A DNA stretch of 58,703 bases from CAYFFO01 sp964342485. GTDB taxonomy: Bacteria > Chloroflexota > Dehalococcoidia > Lucifugimonadales > CAJWER01. The position numbers and the translations under genes are program-made. Below the pieces are notes generated by a model. The model did no database searches and was not told the DNA's origin. It saw nothing but the letters and a program-made list of their open reading frames with translations. This document shows, piece by piece, positions 1-8,625 of the stretch (positions are counted from its first letter, which is position 1; each line of letters starts with the position of its first letter). Where the stretch lies: positions 1 to 58,703 of the forward strand of contig CAYFFO010000009.1 of assembly GCA_964342485.1 (NCBI GenBank), written 5' to 3'.

Positions 1-1
1 A

Positions 2-1558
2 CTTGAGAATCTAAAGAAAGGGGCAACAGCATCCCAAATCGCATCTGCTGATGCTTCTGTAGCTCAGACAAATACTAATCTTGTAACGGCCATGGGCAAT
101 GTAGATAAAACATCTGCATCTTTCCTAATAGCTCAAGATTCTTTTTGCGATCATAATAATAGTTTGGCTTCATGGGACTCTATTTGCTCTGATAAAGTAA
201 CTAAATTAGATGAGTCAGCTACAAATATATTAATAGACATGATTGGGAATAATTCAGTTGTTACAAAATCTAATAACCTTTTAATAGCTGACAAGAACTA
301 TAAATCTGCTCTAGAAGGACTGAAATCATCAGAACTTAGTTTTGATTCGTCCAAACATAACCGGGCAGCTTTGGATGAAGGGCCGACTGATAAGGAACTT
401 ATACAGGCAACTAAGNNNNNNNNNNNNNNNNNNNNNNNNNNNNNNNNNNNNNNNNNNNNNNNNNNNNNNNNNNNNNNNNNNNNNNNNNNNNNNNNNNNNN
501 NNNNNNNNNNNNNNNTGGAAAGCCGGGCAGCTTTGGATGAAGGGCCGACTGATAAGGAACTTATACAGGCAACTAAGGCTTTGGAATCTGCGATGGAAAG
601 CCGGGCAGCTTTGGATGAAGGGCCGACTGATAAGGAACTTATACAGGCTGAACATGCGCTTAGAAGCGCAAAAATGTCTAAAACCCTGGCAGCCACAAAT
701 TTTGACGAACTCGAGACAGGATATTTTGGAGCCGTTTTAATGTTTGGGAAAATTCCGGCATGGCGGAAATTTATATATGGAATGACGCCAGGACAAGATG
801 TCCAGCAATTAAGGGAAAATATTATAGCTTTAGGGTATGCGTCTCCTGGTATGGAAATGGAATCTGAAATATTTGATAAGGGTATGGAAGAATCGGTAAA
901 GCGGATGCAGACTGATCTAGGGCTAATTGTAACGGGTACTCTTGATATCGGTGATGTAGTCTTTCTGAGTGGAACAACTTTAGTTGAATCTTCTGTCAAT
1001 TTCCCAGTAATTGGCTCCGAAATAGTGGGAAACAACAATTTACTTTCATTAACTCCCCTTGAAGTTATAGATAGCAAAATGGTAACAAATGAAAAGGTAA
1101 CCACGACTTCTCGCTCATCACAGGTGATAGAGACTTCTATAGAGGTCTCTGACCAAGATTTGATTTGGATAGGAGCAGAAGTAAGGATTGAACTTCCAGA
1201 TGAGGATGTTGTTCTCGGAAAAGTACAAAACATTGGGTCCGTGGCGATAATACCTCAGAGCAATCAAACAGGAGATCCATATTTTGAAGTTACAATTATT
1301 AGTCAATCTGATAAAGATTTGCACCAATGGACAGGGGCTCCAGTTACGGTGTCGGTCACGAAAGAAATAGCGAAAAATGTCTTATCAGTTCCGGTGTCAG
1401 CTTTATTGGCGCTCTTGGGTGGTGGTTATGGACTAGAAGTTATTGCTGATGGAACCACACGATTAATCCCTGTGGGAGTAGGTATTTATGCCGATGGTTG
1501 GGTCGAAGTGAATGGACCTGAAGTAAGGGAAGGTACTCGTATTGTGTTGCCAAAATGA
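2..1558 (+). CDS. Periplasmic adaptor (MacA/HlyD-like) of ABC exporter, 5' truncated
   Basis: The reading frame is open to the left edge, so the true start lies outside the window; the ATG at 92 is internal. The first part is long-helix, coiled-coil-like sequence containing perfect 26-residue repeats and the assembly gap. At about nt 778-978 there is a peptidoglycan-binding-like domain (LRENIIALGY ... VKRMQTDLGLIVTG), followed by beta-rich membrane-fusion-type sequence to the end (VLSVPVSALLAL, then a GWVEV strand). This adaptor type with a PG-binding-like domain is known beside MacB-like ABC transporters in Gram-positive-type lineages. The ATPase and permease genes follow immediately, so it probably links the transporter to the cell envelope. 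The substrate is unknown. Confidence 0.75.
   Translation, partial: LENLKKGATASQIASADASVAQTNTNLVTAMGNVDKTSASFLIAQDSFCDHNNSLASWDSICSDKVTKLDESATNILIDMIGNNSVVTKSNNLLIADKNYKSALEGLKSSELSFDSSKHNRAALDEGPTDKELIQATKXXXXXXXXXXXXXXXXXXXXXXXXXXXXXXXXXXESRAALDEGPTDKELIQATKALESAMESRAALDEGPTDKELIQAEHALRSAKMSKTLAATNFDELETGYFGAVLMFGKIPAWRKFIYGMTPGQDVQQLRENIIALGYASPGMEMESEIFDKGMEESVKRMQTDLGLIVTGTLDIGDVVFLSGTTLVESSVNFPVIGSEIVGNNNLLSLTPLEVIDSKMVTNEKVTTTSRSSQVIETSIEVSDQDLIWIGAEVRIELPDEDVVLGKVQNIGSVAIIPQSNQTGDPYFEVTIISQSDKDLHQWTGAPVTVSVTKEIAKNVLSVPVSALLALLGGGYGLEVIADGTTRLIPVGVGIYADGWVEVNGPEVREGTRIVLPK
361..648 (+). repeat. Perfect 78-bp (26-residue) tandem repeats in the adaptor helix
   Basis: One full unit runs 523-600. 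A copy truncated by the gap lies at 361-415, and a third copy at 601-647 is identical until it diverges after ATACAGG. The peptide unit begins SRAALDEGPTDKELIQATK and continues ALESAME. Copies are identical at the DNA level and the unit is a multiple of three, so copy-number change keeps the frame. The assembly gap falls inside the array. Confidence 0.9.
416..515. other. Assembly gap of 100 Ns
   Basis: Exactly 100 N characters lie inside the 78-bp repeat array. Whole repeat units between the flanking copies would need 16, 94 or 172 missing bases, so 100 is probably a scaffolder default and the true length and copy number are unknown. Confidence 0.95.
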
Positions 1559-1577
1559 ATCTGATAACTCCAATATC

Positions 1578-2294
1578 ATGTATAAAAAACACACAAGTGA
1601 AATCGAATCAGCAGTAGAACTTAATAAAGTTAGTAAATTTTATCCGGGGACGCCTGTAATAAAAGCGTTATCAGATATTTCTTTATCAGTTAATAGCGGG
1701 GAATTTGTGGGTATAGTTGGTTCTTCAGGAAGTGGTAAATCAACACTTCTTCATGTGATTGGTACTCTTACCAGACCTAGTGAAGGTTCTGTGAATATTA
1801 ATGGCTTGAATACTGCCGGTATGTCGGACAGTGATCTGTCTGGTTTACGCGCAAAATTTGTCGGATTTGTTTTTCAGGATTTTTTTCTGTTATCAGGGAT
1901 ATCTGCAAGAGAAAATGTTGAACAGGGGCTTCTGTATTCTGGTGCACCCGCCAAGGCACGAAGAGAAAGATCTGAAATGATTCTTGAAAGAGTGGGTCTT
2001 TCTAATCGTATGGGACATTTCCCAAATGAAATGTCCGGTGGTGAACAACAAAGAGTAGCTATTGCAAGGGCTCTTGTTCATAATCCTGCTTTTGTACTGG
2101 CTGATGAACCAACTGGCAACTTGGATTCTAAAAACTCTAATGCCATTATGGATCTACTCACCACTCTAAACAAAGATGGTGCTACTGTCATTTTGATAAC
2201 TCATGACCTTGAAGTCGCTGCTCTGACTAAACGACAGATTGTACTCGAGGATGGGCGTATCAATAGCGATTCTAATTTCGTTTCACGTGAATAA
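1578..2294 (+). CDS. ABC transporter ATP-binding protein, MacB/LolD type
   Basis: This is the ATPase subunit of the exporter. It shows Walker A (GSSGSGKST), the Q-loop region (FVFQDFF), the signature MSGGEQQRVAIARAL, Walker B followed by the D-loop (LADEPTGNLDS) and the H-loop (ITHD). Its length of about 238 residues is normal for the LolD/MacB-ATPase family. I chose the ATG at 1578 because the product then begins shortly before the family's first strand; a TTG at 1542 in the same frame would overlap the adaptor gene. It sits between adaptor and permease genes with almost no spacing, so the three are probably one operon. Confidence 0.92.
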   Translation: MYKKHTSEIESAVELNKVSKFYPGTPVIKALSDISLSVNSGEFVGIVGSSGSGKSTLLHVIGTLTRPSEGSVNINGLNTAGMSDSDLSGLRAKFVGFVFQDFFLLSGISARENVEQGLLYSGAPAKARRERSEMILERVGLSNRMGHFPNEMSGGEQQRVAIARALVHNPAFVLADEPTGNLDSKNSNAIMDLLTTLNKDGATVILITHDLEVAALTKRQIVLEDGRINSDSNFVSRE

Positions 2295-2297
2295 AAT

Positions 2298-3503
2298 ATG
2301 GTGAATACTAAACTAATTTACAAAAGTAAGATAGGCTGGATAGATAGTTTCCGTGTAGGAAGTTTTGGGTTGCGATCTCGTAGATTACGATCAGCTTTGT
2401 CTGCCCTGGGAATCACTATCGGTATTGCAGCTTTGGTAGGAGTTCTTGGTCTTTCAGCATCTGGTAGCGCTGATTTGATAAAAGATCTGGATGCTTTGGG
2501 TACAAATCTATTAACAGTTGAAGCGGGGCAAGGTTTTGCCACCGGAGAAACGAGTTTGCCGGATGATGCACCAGCAATGGTTCGGAGAATCTCACCGGTT
2601 TATGATGTTTCTACGATAAGTAGAGTGCCGGGTTCAGTTTATCGTAATGATTTACTCGATGATGGCCGTACAAAAGGTATCACGATTATTGCAGCAGATT
2701 TGAACTTAATCAATGTACAACGTGGAACTTTGAAAACTGGTATTTACCTCACGGAAGTAACTTCTCAATTTCCTATTGCAGTATTGGGTTCAGTTGCAGC
2801 TGAGCGCTTAGCTATCGATGATCTATCTGCCAAACCAAGGCTTTGGATAGGTGACCAATGGTTTACTGTGGGAGGCATATTGGATCCATTGCCCCTTGCG
2901 GCTGATTTGGATAGAGCTGCAATCATTGGATACGGTTCAGCAGAAAAAGTATTTGATCACGAAGGAGATACAGATGTTATTTACGTCAGAGCATATCCTG
3001 AATTTGTTCAAGACGTTCGCTCTGTAATGGCAGCAACGGTTAATCCTGAGAAACCTGAAGAAGTTCAAGTTGGCCGCGCATCTGATGTTCTGGAAGCAAG
3101 AGCGGCAGCACAGAATGCTTTTACTAGTCTTTTTGTAGGCCTTGGAGCCGTTGCACTTCTTGTAGGGGGAATCGGAATCGCTAATGTAATGGTGATTTCG
3201 GTTATAGAAAGAAAGAATGAAATTGGATTGAGAAGAGCTTTAGGAGCTACACGCTTTCACATAGGGACACAGTTTCTTACAGAATCTTTGATTCTAGCGT
3301 TGGTAGGGGGATTGGTTGGTATTATCACTGGTATAATCATCACTTTTGGGTATGCTATGTCGAGGGAATGGTCTCTTGTAGTGCCTAGTTACGCTATTGC
3401 TGGAAGTATAATATCATCTCTTCTAATAGGAGGAATAGCCGGGTTTTATCCTGCATTTAGAGCAGCAAATTTGGCACCAACTGAAGCACTTAGAACTCGT
3501 TAG
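2298..3503 (+). CDS. ABC transporter permease, MacB/FtsX family
   Basis: The 401-residue protein has the MacB layout. There is one N-terminal membrane helix (about residues 30-55, ALSALGITIGIAALVGVLGL), a large extracytoplasmic MacB-core-like domain, and three C-terminal helices in an FtsX domain (GLGAVALLVGGIGIANVMVI, then IERKNEIGLRRALGATR, a typical FtsX coupling segment). It ends PAFRAANLAPTEALR, the usual family tail. It starts 3 bp after the ATPase stop and forms the transmembrane part of the tripartite exporter. Family members export peptides, lipids, antibiotics or lipoproteins; the substrate cannot be told here. Confidence 0.92.
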   Translation: MVNTKLIYKSKIGWIDSFRVGSFGLRSRRLRSALSALGITIGIAALVGVLGLSASGSADLIKDLDALGTNLLTVEAGQGFATGETSLPDDAPAMVRRISPVYDVSTISRVPGSVYRNDLLDDGRTKGITIIAADLNLINVQRGTLKTGIYLTEVTSQFPIAVLGSVAAERLAIDDLSAKPRLWIGDQWFTVGGILDPLPLAADLDRAAIIGYGSAEKVFDHEGDTDVIYVRAYPEFVQDVRSVMAATVNPEKPEEVQVGRASDVLEARAAAQNAFTSLFVGLGAVALLVGGIGIANVMVISVIERKNEIGLRRALGATRFHIGTQFLTESLILALVGGLVGIITGIIITFGYAMSREWSLVVPSYAIAGSIISSLLIGGIAGFYPAFRAANLAPTEALRTR

Positions 3504-3566
3504 TTGTAAGTATTGTTATTTTAAAATAATAAGTTTGTTATAGTCTGATAGGTGGATATATCCAAG

Positions 3567-4793
3567 ATGGTTAAGAACAAGTCATGTACACGGGAAACAA
3601 TAAATCAGTTTAAATGGCATGTATTGTCCCTACTAATGTTAGCGGTTGCTATTAGCTGTACGACAGAGGATTCAGATGATTTATCCAACGATACTGCATC
3701 AAATTTTGCTAACAAATCTTCAGTAAATAAAATCGAATCTGAATCGACTACTCCTGTTCCGATAATTCCCACAAGTATCCCAACAAATACTCCGGTGCCT
3801 AATACTCCCGTATCTGCTACGTTAGCCCCTGATACTAAAGATAAATCAGTAAATGAAAAGCCTTCTATAAACCTATTTGATGCAATTGGGCAACAGGATT
3901 TAGATTCTGTTAAACAGCACATGGATTATGGAACGGATATAAATCAGCTGTTTATTCCCGAAGGATACCCTTTTCCTGGTGCTTCTCCTTTGCATTTAGC
4001 AATCCTTACAGGTAATAAAGACATTGTACGATTGTTGATAGATAGCGGAGCTGAAAAGGAAATTCAAGCCAAAAATCAAGAGGGTGGAACACCATTACAT
4101 TGGGCCGCATTTTTTGGCATAAAGAATATGGTTGAATTTCTTGTTGAAATCGGATCTGACATAAATGCTATTGATAATGGTGGATGTACCCCAACCTGCG
4201 CATCGAGTATTAACAATCCTTTTGCTGATCAAAATAATGAAACTTTCAAGGCAAATAGATTATTGATTAAACAATTTTTGATAGGAAAAGGTGGGCAGGT
4301 AGACAGTGGAGTCACTGGTAAAGTTTCTGGATCCAAATCAGGTGTGAAACCCCCTCAAATTAGTGTATTTGATGCCGTAGGTATGGAAAACATTACTGTT
4401 GTGAAACAACATATGGATTATGGCACCGATCCTAATTCTTTTGTTCCTGAAGGATTTCCCTTGGCAGGAGCGTCTACATTACATATAGCGACTCTCACAG
4501 ATAATACTGATGTAATTAAAATACTTCTCGATGGGGGAGTAGATATAGATGTAAAAGCTAAAGATGATTTTGGAGGGACTCCCTTACAGTGGGCGGCATT
4601 TTGGGGAAAACCAAAAGCAGCAAACATCTTGATTGATTCGGGAGCCGATATCGATGCTGTAGACGATAATGGATGTTCTCCAAAATGTTATCTGACTATA
4701 CCTAATGACTTGCTGCAAGAAGAATACCAGGCAGCTATGAAGGAAGGGCGTAAAATAATCTTGGGATTACTTAACGATAATGGAGCTAAGTAG
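3567..4793 (+). CDS. Ankyrin-repeat lipoprotein with internal duplication
   Basis: This predicted secreted lipoprotein has a hydrophobic segment ending in a lipobox (LAVAISC, Cys 31), then a Thr/Pro-rich linker (about residues 60-95), then two copies of a module about 164 residues long. The modules start at residues 104 and 268 (FDAIGQQD and FDAVGMEN). Each carries ankyrin repeats (ASPLHLAILTGN, GGTPLHWAAFFG; ASTLHIATL, GGTPLQWAAFWG) and ends with a short two-cysteine motif (GGCTPTC, NGCSPKC). I chose the ATG at 3567, 11 nt after AGGTGG; a GTG at 3552 is possible but overlaps that site. It follows the ABC exporter genes. It probably acts in protein-protein contact outside the membrane; the partner is unknown. 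Confidence 0.8.
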   Translation: MVKNKSCTRETINQFKWHVLSLLMLAVAISCTTEDSDDLSNDTASNFANKSSVNKIESESTTPVPIIPTSIPTNTPVPNTPVSATLAPDTKDKSVNEKPSINLFDAIGQQDLDSVKQHMDYGTDINQLFIPEGYPFPGASPLHLAILTGNKDIVRLLIDSGAEKEIQAKNQEGGTPLHWAAFFGIKNMVEFLVEIGSDINAIDNGGCTPTCASSINNPFADQNNETFKANRLLIKQFLIGKGGQVDSGVTGKVSGSKSGVKPPQISVFDAVGMENITVVKQHMDYGTDPNSFVPEGFPLAGASTLHIATLTDNTDVIKILLDGGVDIDVKAKDDFGGTPLQWAAFWGKPKAANILIDSGADIDAVDDNGCSPKCYLTIPNDLLQEEYQAAMKEGRKIILGLLNDNGAK

Positions 4794-4923
4794 ATTGTAG
4801 ATTCAGGTTATATGTTTACAGGATACGTAATCAAGCGAGTTTTTATTTCACATAGCTTCCGTTCCAATTTATCTAACCTAAAGTAAAATATAGTCAGTTG
4901 CGATAATACTGTTAATTCTAATC

Positions 4924-5409
4924 TTATCTTTTGAAAAGGCCCATAAGGGTGCTTTCTTGAATTTTGTTTGCATTAACCATGAATCCGACTACTGCTGCTG
5001 AAGTGTCAGGTTCCACCGGAATAGAATCAACAGACAGACAAAATATAGTAAAAATATATCTGTGAGGATGAGAGCCTTCAGGAGGACATGGCCCTCCGTA
5101 ACCAGGTTTACCAAAATCGGTGCGAGTTTCCAGAGCACCGTGAGGTAGTTTACTAACTCCTTCTTCAATTGAATTCACCGTAGGGGGTATATTTACAATC
5201 AGCCAGTGCCAGAATCCGCTGCCGGTGGGTGCGTCTGGGTCATAGCAGGTTATTGCCAAAGACTTGGTTGAGTCGGGCATACCGAACCAGTGAAGTTCTG
5301 GAGATATATTGTTACCGTCACAACCAAAGCCGAACTCCGAACTCAGACAATGTTTAGTTGATAAATAGTCACCGTCGTTAAAGCTGTTGCTAAGGAGATT
5401 AAATTTCAT
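4924..5409 (-). CDS. YbhB/YbcL-family (PEBP, Raf kinase inhibitor-like) protein
   Basis: The 161-residue protein shows both hallmark PEBP segments: the ligand-pocket motif CYDPDAPTGSGFWHWLIVNI and the downstream GSHPHRYIFTIF (GxHR-like) motif. Its length matches bacterial PEBP proteins. A good ribosome site (GGAG, then 7 nt) precedes the ATG. No lipobox or signal peptide is seen, so it is probably cytoplasmic. Bacterial members have no firmly established biochemical role. The genes on either side are on the opposite strand, so it is a single-gene unit. Confidence 0.92.
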   Translation of the reverse strand: MKFNLLSNSFNDGDYLSTKHCLSSEFGFGCDGNNISPELHWFGMPDSTKSLAITCYDPDAPTGSGFWHWLIVNIPPTVNSIEEGVSKLPHGALETRTDFGKPGYGGPCPPEGSHPHRYIFTIFCLSVDSIPVEPDTSAAVVGFMVNANKIQESTLMGLFKR

Positions 5410-5596
5410 GCTGGTTCTCCATCGGAATATAATCTGTTTAAACGTGGATCACACGACAACTATACTACTATATTTTACATTCACTAAAGGTCATATACCA
5501 AGTATGTAGAATTTGCTATTTAAAAATCAATCCAGACGGTGCATAATTAAATTGAATTATGGTAGGATTTGCTTCATCTCAAAGAAAGGGATTGGA

Positions 5597-5980
5597 ATGT
5601 ATAACGTAGGTCTGTTTTTACATATCATTACTGCTATGATTATTGCCTATGTGGTGTTGCACGGCCTATTGAAAAGTGTATTTAAATTGCATTCAAAGCA
5701 GCTCAGAATTAATATGATTTTGTTGCCATTAATGAGCTTGTTGTCCCTTACTTCAGGATATTGGGTTATCGAAGCAGCAAATTTTGATCATGCAGATTTG
5801 TGGATTACACTTTCATATTGTTTACTGATAGGGTTAATTTTGATCAATGAAGTTTTATTGAGAAGAAAATTAATTAAATATAGAAAGAGAAACGCCATTA
5901 CGATAAATGTTCGTACTGAATATGGATTGATGACACTGATTACAGTTGGACTTATATTTCTGATGGTATTTAAACCTTAA
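5597..5980 (+). CDS. Small four-helix membrane protein, unknown
   Basis: A protein of about 127 residues with four predicted membrane helices: LFLHIITAMIIAYVVLHGLL, INMILLPLMSLLSL, an LWITLSYCLLIGLILI segment and a C-terminal LMTLITVGLIFLMVF. A His in the first helix (LFLHIITA) recalls small DUF2269-like or heme-membrane proteins, but I cannot assign a family. The ATG at 5597 follows an AAAGGGATTGG ribosome site and puts the first helix at the N-terminus; the longer upstream frame from a TTG at 5513 gives an implausible basic leader. The gene stands alone. Confidence 0.65.
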   Translation: MYNVGLFLHIITAMIIAYVVLHGLLKSVFKLHSKQLRINMILLPLMSLLSLTSGYWVIEAANFDHADLWITLSYCLLIGLILINEVLLRRKLIKYRKRNAITINVRTEYGLMTLITVGLIFLMVFKP

Positions 5981-6094
5981 TAATCAATCACGTTTTTAGC
6001 TAATTAAAGAAACCACGTAGGTTTGTAAATCAGATAAAGAAATAATGTAAGATAGTTTGCATATAGACAATATGAAAGATATTAATCAATAACT

Positions 6095-6122
6095 TTGAAA
6101 TTCTTTTAGTAAAGTATACAAT
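6095..6122 (+). promoter_or_regulatory. Candidate sigma70-type promoter for the 6186 lipoprotein
   Basis: TTGAAA at 6095-6100 and TACAAT at 6117-6122 are separated by 16 bp. This would start transcription near 6129 and give a leader of about 57 nt before the AGGAGG ribosome site. Judged by eye only. Confidence 0.45.
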
Positions 6123-6185
6123 TCGTATAGTTTATAAAGAAAAAGATTGTATAGCACGATGGATATTGAAATAGGAGGAAAATCG

Positions 6186-6695
6186 ATGCAAGAAGGTGTG
6201 AAGTCGAATAGGCGATTTCAACTGAGTCCGATATTAGGTGTTTTGGCACTTTCCTTGTTGCTTAGCACTTTGATTGCATGTGGAGGAGGAGGAGCTGAGA
6301 CAGACCTGGTTTTGGGAGAAACAGAAAAAGCTGATGCAATTGAAACAATTCTTGCTAAGGGGTTTTCTAGTTCGGATCATGCTGGCAAATTTGGAGCTAT
6401 GCTTGCAACAATTACACAAGAAGGTGCAGACGTAAAATTGATATTGATAATAGATTCTACTGAAGCACATTTTACCAAAGAAATTGGTAGGGAAATGGCG
6501 ACCGAATTTGTAAAGGTGGTTAAGAATGCTGGTACAGATGAACCAACTGGTACAGAAATCGGCAAAGGGATATTTAATTATTCAGTGGGTGTCTATTACG
6601 ACGATATAAGTAATCCAGATAAAACCTATGTGAATCCAATCAGAAAAATTGTTATTGGTGAAAAGAAAAGCAATTCTAAGAATATAAAATGGTAG
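6186..6695 (+). CDS. Lipoprotein of an unrecognised family (paralogue A, IKW tail)
   Basis: A 169-residue lipoprotein with a basic N-terminus, a hydrophobic helix and a lipobox ending LIAC, followed by GGGGAETDLVL. The mature part shares many blocks with the product at 10693-11250: ETDLV, TQEG, GTDEPTGTEIGKG, FNYSVGVYYDD, NPIRKIV, and an identical C-terminal IKW. I know no family with these features. The ATG at 6186 is chosen because AGGAGG lies 7 nt upstream; an earlier TTG at 6147 lacks such a site. It stands alone with its own likely promoter and a downstream hairpin. The function is unknown; an envelope location is inferred from the lipobox. Confidence 0.75.
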   Translation: MQEGVKSNRRFQLSPILGVLALSLLLSTLIACGGGGAETDLVLGETEKADAIETILAKGFSSSDHAGKFGAMLATITQEGADVKLILIIDSTEAHFTKEIGREMATEFVKVVKNAGTDEPTGTEIGKGIFNYSVGVYYDDISNPDKTYVNPIRKIVIGEKKSNSKNIKW

Positions 6696-6696
6696 G

Positions 6697-6725
6697 AAAT
6701 TTCATTAAACACACCAATGAAATTT
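6697..6725 (+). terminator. Possible terminator hairpin after the 6186 lipoprotein gene
   Basis: A perfect 10-bp inverted repeat (AAATTTCATT, loop of 9, AATGAAATTT) begins 2 nt after the stop codon and is followed by a moderately T-rich stretch. The stem is AT-rich, so terminator strength is uncertain. Confidence 0.45.
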
Positions 6726-6887
6726 TATGTTTTGTGGTGTTGATCTAGAACTTAGTAGAAAAAATGGGTTGTTAGTGTTTATTTCTAACTTCCCTTGATA
6801 ATCTCCAATATTCTGCCAATTGAGACTACAAAATATACGTTTAACAAAAAAGATATGAAATGTTGAAAGTCGAAATTGGAGGTCTGT

Positions 6888-7814
6888 ATGAGGACAGCGG
6901 TTTTTGGAGCCGGAGGCATTGGTGGATACCTGGGAGGACGGCTAGCTGAAAGTGGAGAGGAATTAGTTGTCATTGCGCGTGGTGCCCATCAAGAATCAAT
7001 AGAAAAACAAGGCCTAAAAATAGATAGCATTAATGGGGATATTGTAGTAAATCCACAGATTGTTACCAATGATCCATACAAGGCTGGTAAGGTTGAAATT
7101 ATAATCCTCGGTGTTAAAGCCTGGCAGGTAGCTGAAGCAGCGAAAGCAATGGTTCCTATGATGACTTCGGATACCATTGTTATTACTGTTCAAAATGGTG
7201 TCCTAGCTCCAATTGAATTGGCTGAGCATGTTGGGGCGAATCATGTTGTGATCGGTCTGTGTATGTTACGGAGTTTTATTGTAGGACCGGGACATTTAAA
7301 ACATTCTATGGACGTTTACCCCAACGTGCAGTTCGGTGAAATTGATGGAAGTCAGTCTGAGAGAATAATGGAACTAAAAAACATTTTTGAAGGAGTAGGT
7401 TTATCGGTTGTTTTACCAAAAGATATTAATGTAGCTCTCTGGGAGAAGTTTTTAGTTTTTTCTGTAGCTAGTGCGATGGGAGCATTAACACGGTCCACAA
7501 CAGGTGTATGGAGAAGCATGACTGAGACAAGAAAAATGGCAGAGACTCTGGTTACAGAGATAGTTTCTGTAGGAAAAAGTCGTGGAATAGACTTATCTGA
7601 CCAGACTATAATTGAAACGATGCTTCTTTTAGATACCTGGGATCACAACCATACCACATCAATGGCAAAAGATATGATGGAGGGAAGACCTTCTGAATTA
7701 GATGCAGCAATTGGAAATATAGTAAAATTGGGTATAGAAAAAGACGTGGACGTGTCATTAAATAACCTTATTTACAATACCCTTTTACTACAAGAAAATC
7801 AGGCTCGCCAATAA
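6888..7814 (+). CDS. 2-dehydropantoate 2-reductase family (ApbA/PanE)
   Basis: The 308-residue protein has an N-terminal Rossmann fold (VFGAGGIGG, residues 5-13), a VQNGV segment after the nucleotide domain, and a C-terminal helical domain with WEKFLVF and the SMAKDMMEGRPSELDAAIG segment, all typical of the ApbA/PanE family. Canonical PanE reduces ketopantoate with NADPH in pantothenate synthesis. Genomes of this kind carry several paralogues used on other 2-oxo acids, and no other pantothenate gene is nearby, so I leave the symbol blank. The ATG at 6888 follows GGAGGT by 4 nt. Confidence 0.88.
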   Translation: MRTAVFGAGGIGGYLGGRLAESGEELVVIARGAHQESIEKQGLKIDSINGDIVVNPQIVTNDPYKAGKVEIIILGVKAWQVAEAAKAMVPMMTSDTIVITVQNGVLAPIELAEHVGANHVVIGLCMLRSFIVGPGHLKHSMDVYPNVQFGEIDGSQSERIMELKNIFEGVGLSVVLPKDINVALWEKFLVFSVASAMGALTRSTTGVWRSMTETRKMAETLVTEIVSVGKSRGIDLSDQTIIETMLLLDTWDHNHTTSMAKDMMEGRPSELDAAIGNIVKLGIEKDVDVSLNNLIYNTLLLQENQARQ

Positions 7815-7878
7815 ATTCACATTAAAAATATACTTTAACTATTGTAACGTGATGGTAAAATTGGTTAGCTACCGTATT

Positions 7879-8625
7879 CTAAGAGGTATCCTCAGGAATA
7901 GTCCGGCGGTAAAGACGACCACCAGGTGCAGGCCTATGATTTGCAGGATGGAAATTTTCTACTTCACTGTCATACCTTACTTGGCTCATCGCAATCGACC
8001 CACCGTCGTCGAACTGGATTGTCGGCTCACCACCAGGATGTTGACTATCTATAATTTCTGCGCGAGATGAAGCCAAAAGGTCTATTAACATTGTTCGGTA
8101 GGGTTGGGGAGGAAGCCAAGCTTGATAGTCCAACTCTACTTTCCCTTTATATGAATCAATGTCATCTCCATCTAGTACCCAGGGTCGATCTCGTTTGATC
8201 TCTAAGAAAAGCCGGTTGAACTCCAGTGCAAGCTCCATTCGAGCTCGAAGTTCATGTTCCAGCGAACTGGCCACAGAACGAATATCTTCAGCAGCATTAC
8301 TAATATCGGCCACATCAGTAGCCCCGTAAGGCTGATTTGATTCCATGGCTTCTTCCATAAATTTCATCGCTGTAATAGCTGGGTCAATAACAGTTCTAAT
8401 TTCTTCTTCGAGACGTCCCATCGCAGCCCGTACCCTATTCCTGTAGTCATCATATTCTCCTATGCGCTCTTGCATACCGTTAAGCATATACATAGCATCT
8501 TCAAGAAGAGGCTTGATGACGGCGATTGGGTCTCGGGCCACAGTCTCATGTTCTTCATGATGAAGTCGCTTTAATTCATCCATCGTTCCACATACATCGC
8601 TAAATCGTGTTTGCCGCGATTTCAT
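7879..8625 (-). CDS. Unknown helical protein, second gene of a two-gene unit
   Basis: A 248-residue protein of no family I recognise. It has no signal peptide or membrane helix. Residues about 15-150 are helix-rich and highly charged (MDELKRLHHEEHE, RVRAAMGRLEEEIRTVID, SLEHELRARMELALEF), suggesting an antiparallel helical bundle. The C-terminal third is richer in Pro, Gly and Arg (LPPQPYRTMLIDLL, HPAPGGRLYRRT). Its codons look more GC-rich than neighbouring genes, a possible sign of transfer. Its ATG directly follows the TAA of the small lipoprotein gene upstream (TAAATG), so the two are very likely co-translated. Confidence 0.7.
   Translation of the reverse strand: MKSRQTRFSDVCGTMDELKRLHHEEHETVARDPIAVIKPLLEDAMYMLNGMQERIGEYDDYRNRVRAAMGRLEEEIRTVIDPAITAMKFMEEAMESNQPYGATDVADISNAAEDIRSVASSLEHELRARMELALEFNRLFLEIKRDRPWVLDGDDIDSYKGKVELDYQAWLPPQPYRTMLIDLLASSRAEIIDSQHPGGEPTIQFDDGGSIAMSQVRYDSEVENFHPANHRPAPGGRLYRRTIPEDTS

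Noticed and set aside
361..648. Tandem repeats considered as a CRISPR array
   Set aside because: The units are head-to-tail without spacers, are 78 bp long and encode an in-frame repeat of the adaptor protein.
298..1233. Long minus-strand open frame across the adaptor repeats
   Set aside because: It is antisense to a clear protein family, is kept open by the repetitive array and Ns, and its translation has no recognisable domain.
3516..3529. TTATTTTAAAATAA palindrome after the permease gene
   Set aside because: It has no loop and is pure A/T in an AT-rich spacer, so it is likely chance; neither a terminator nor a clear operator.
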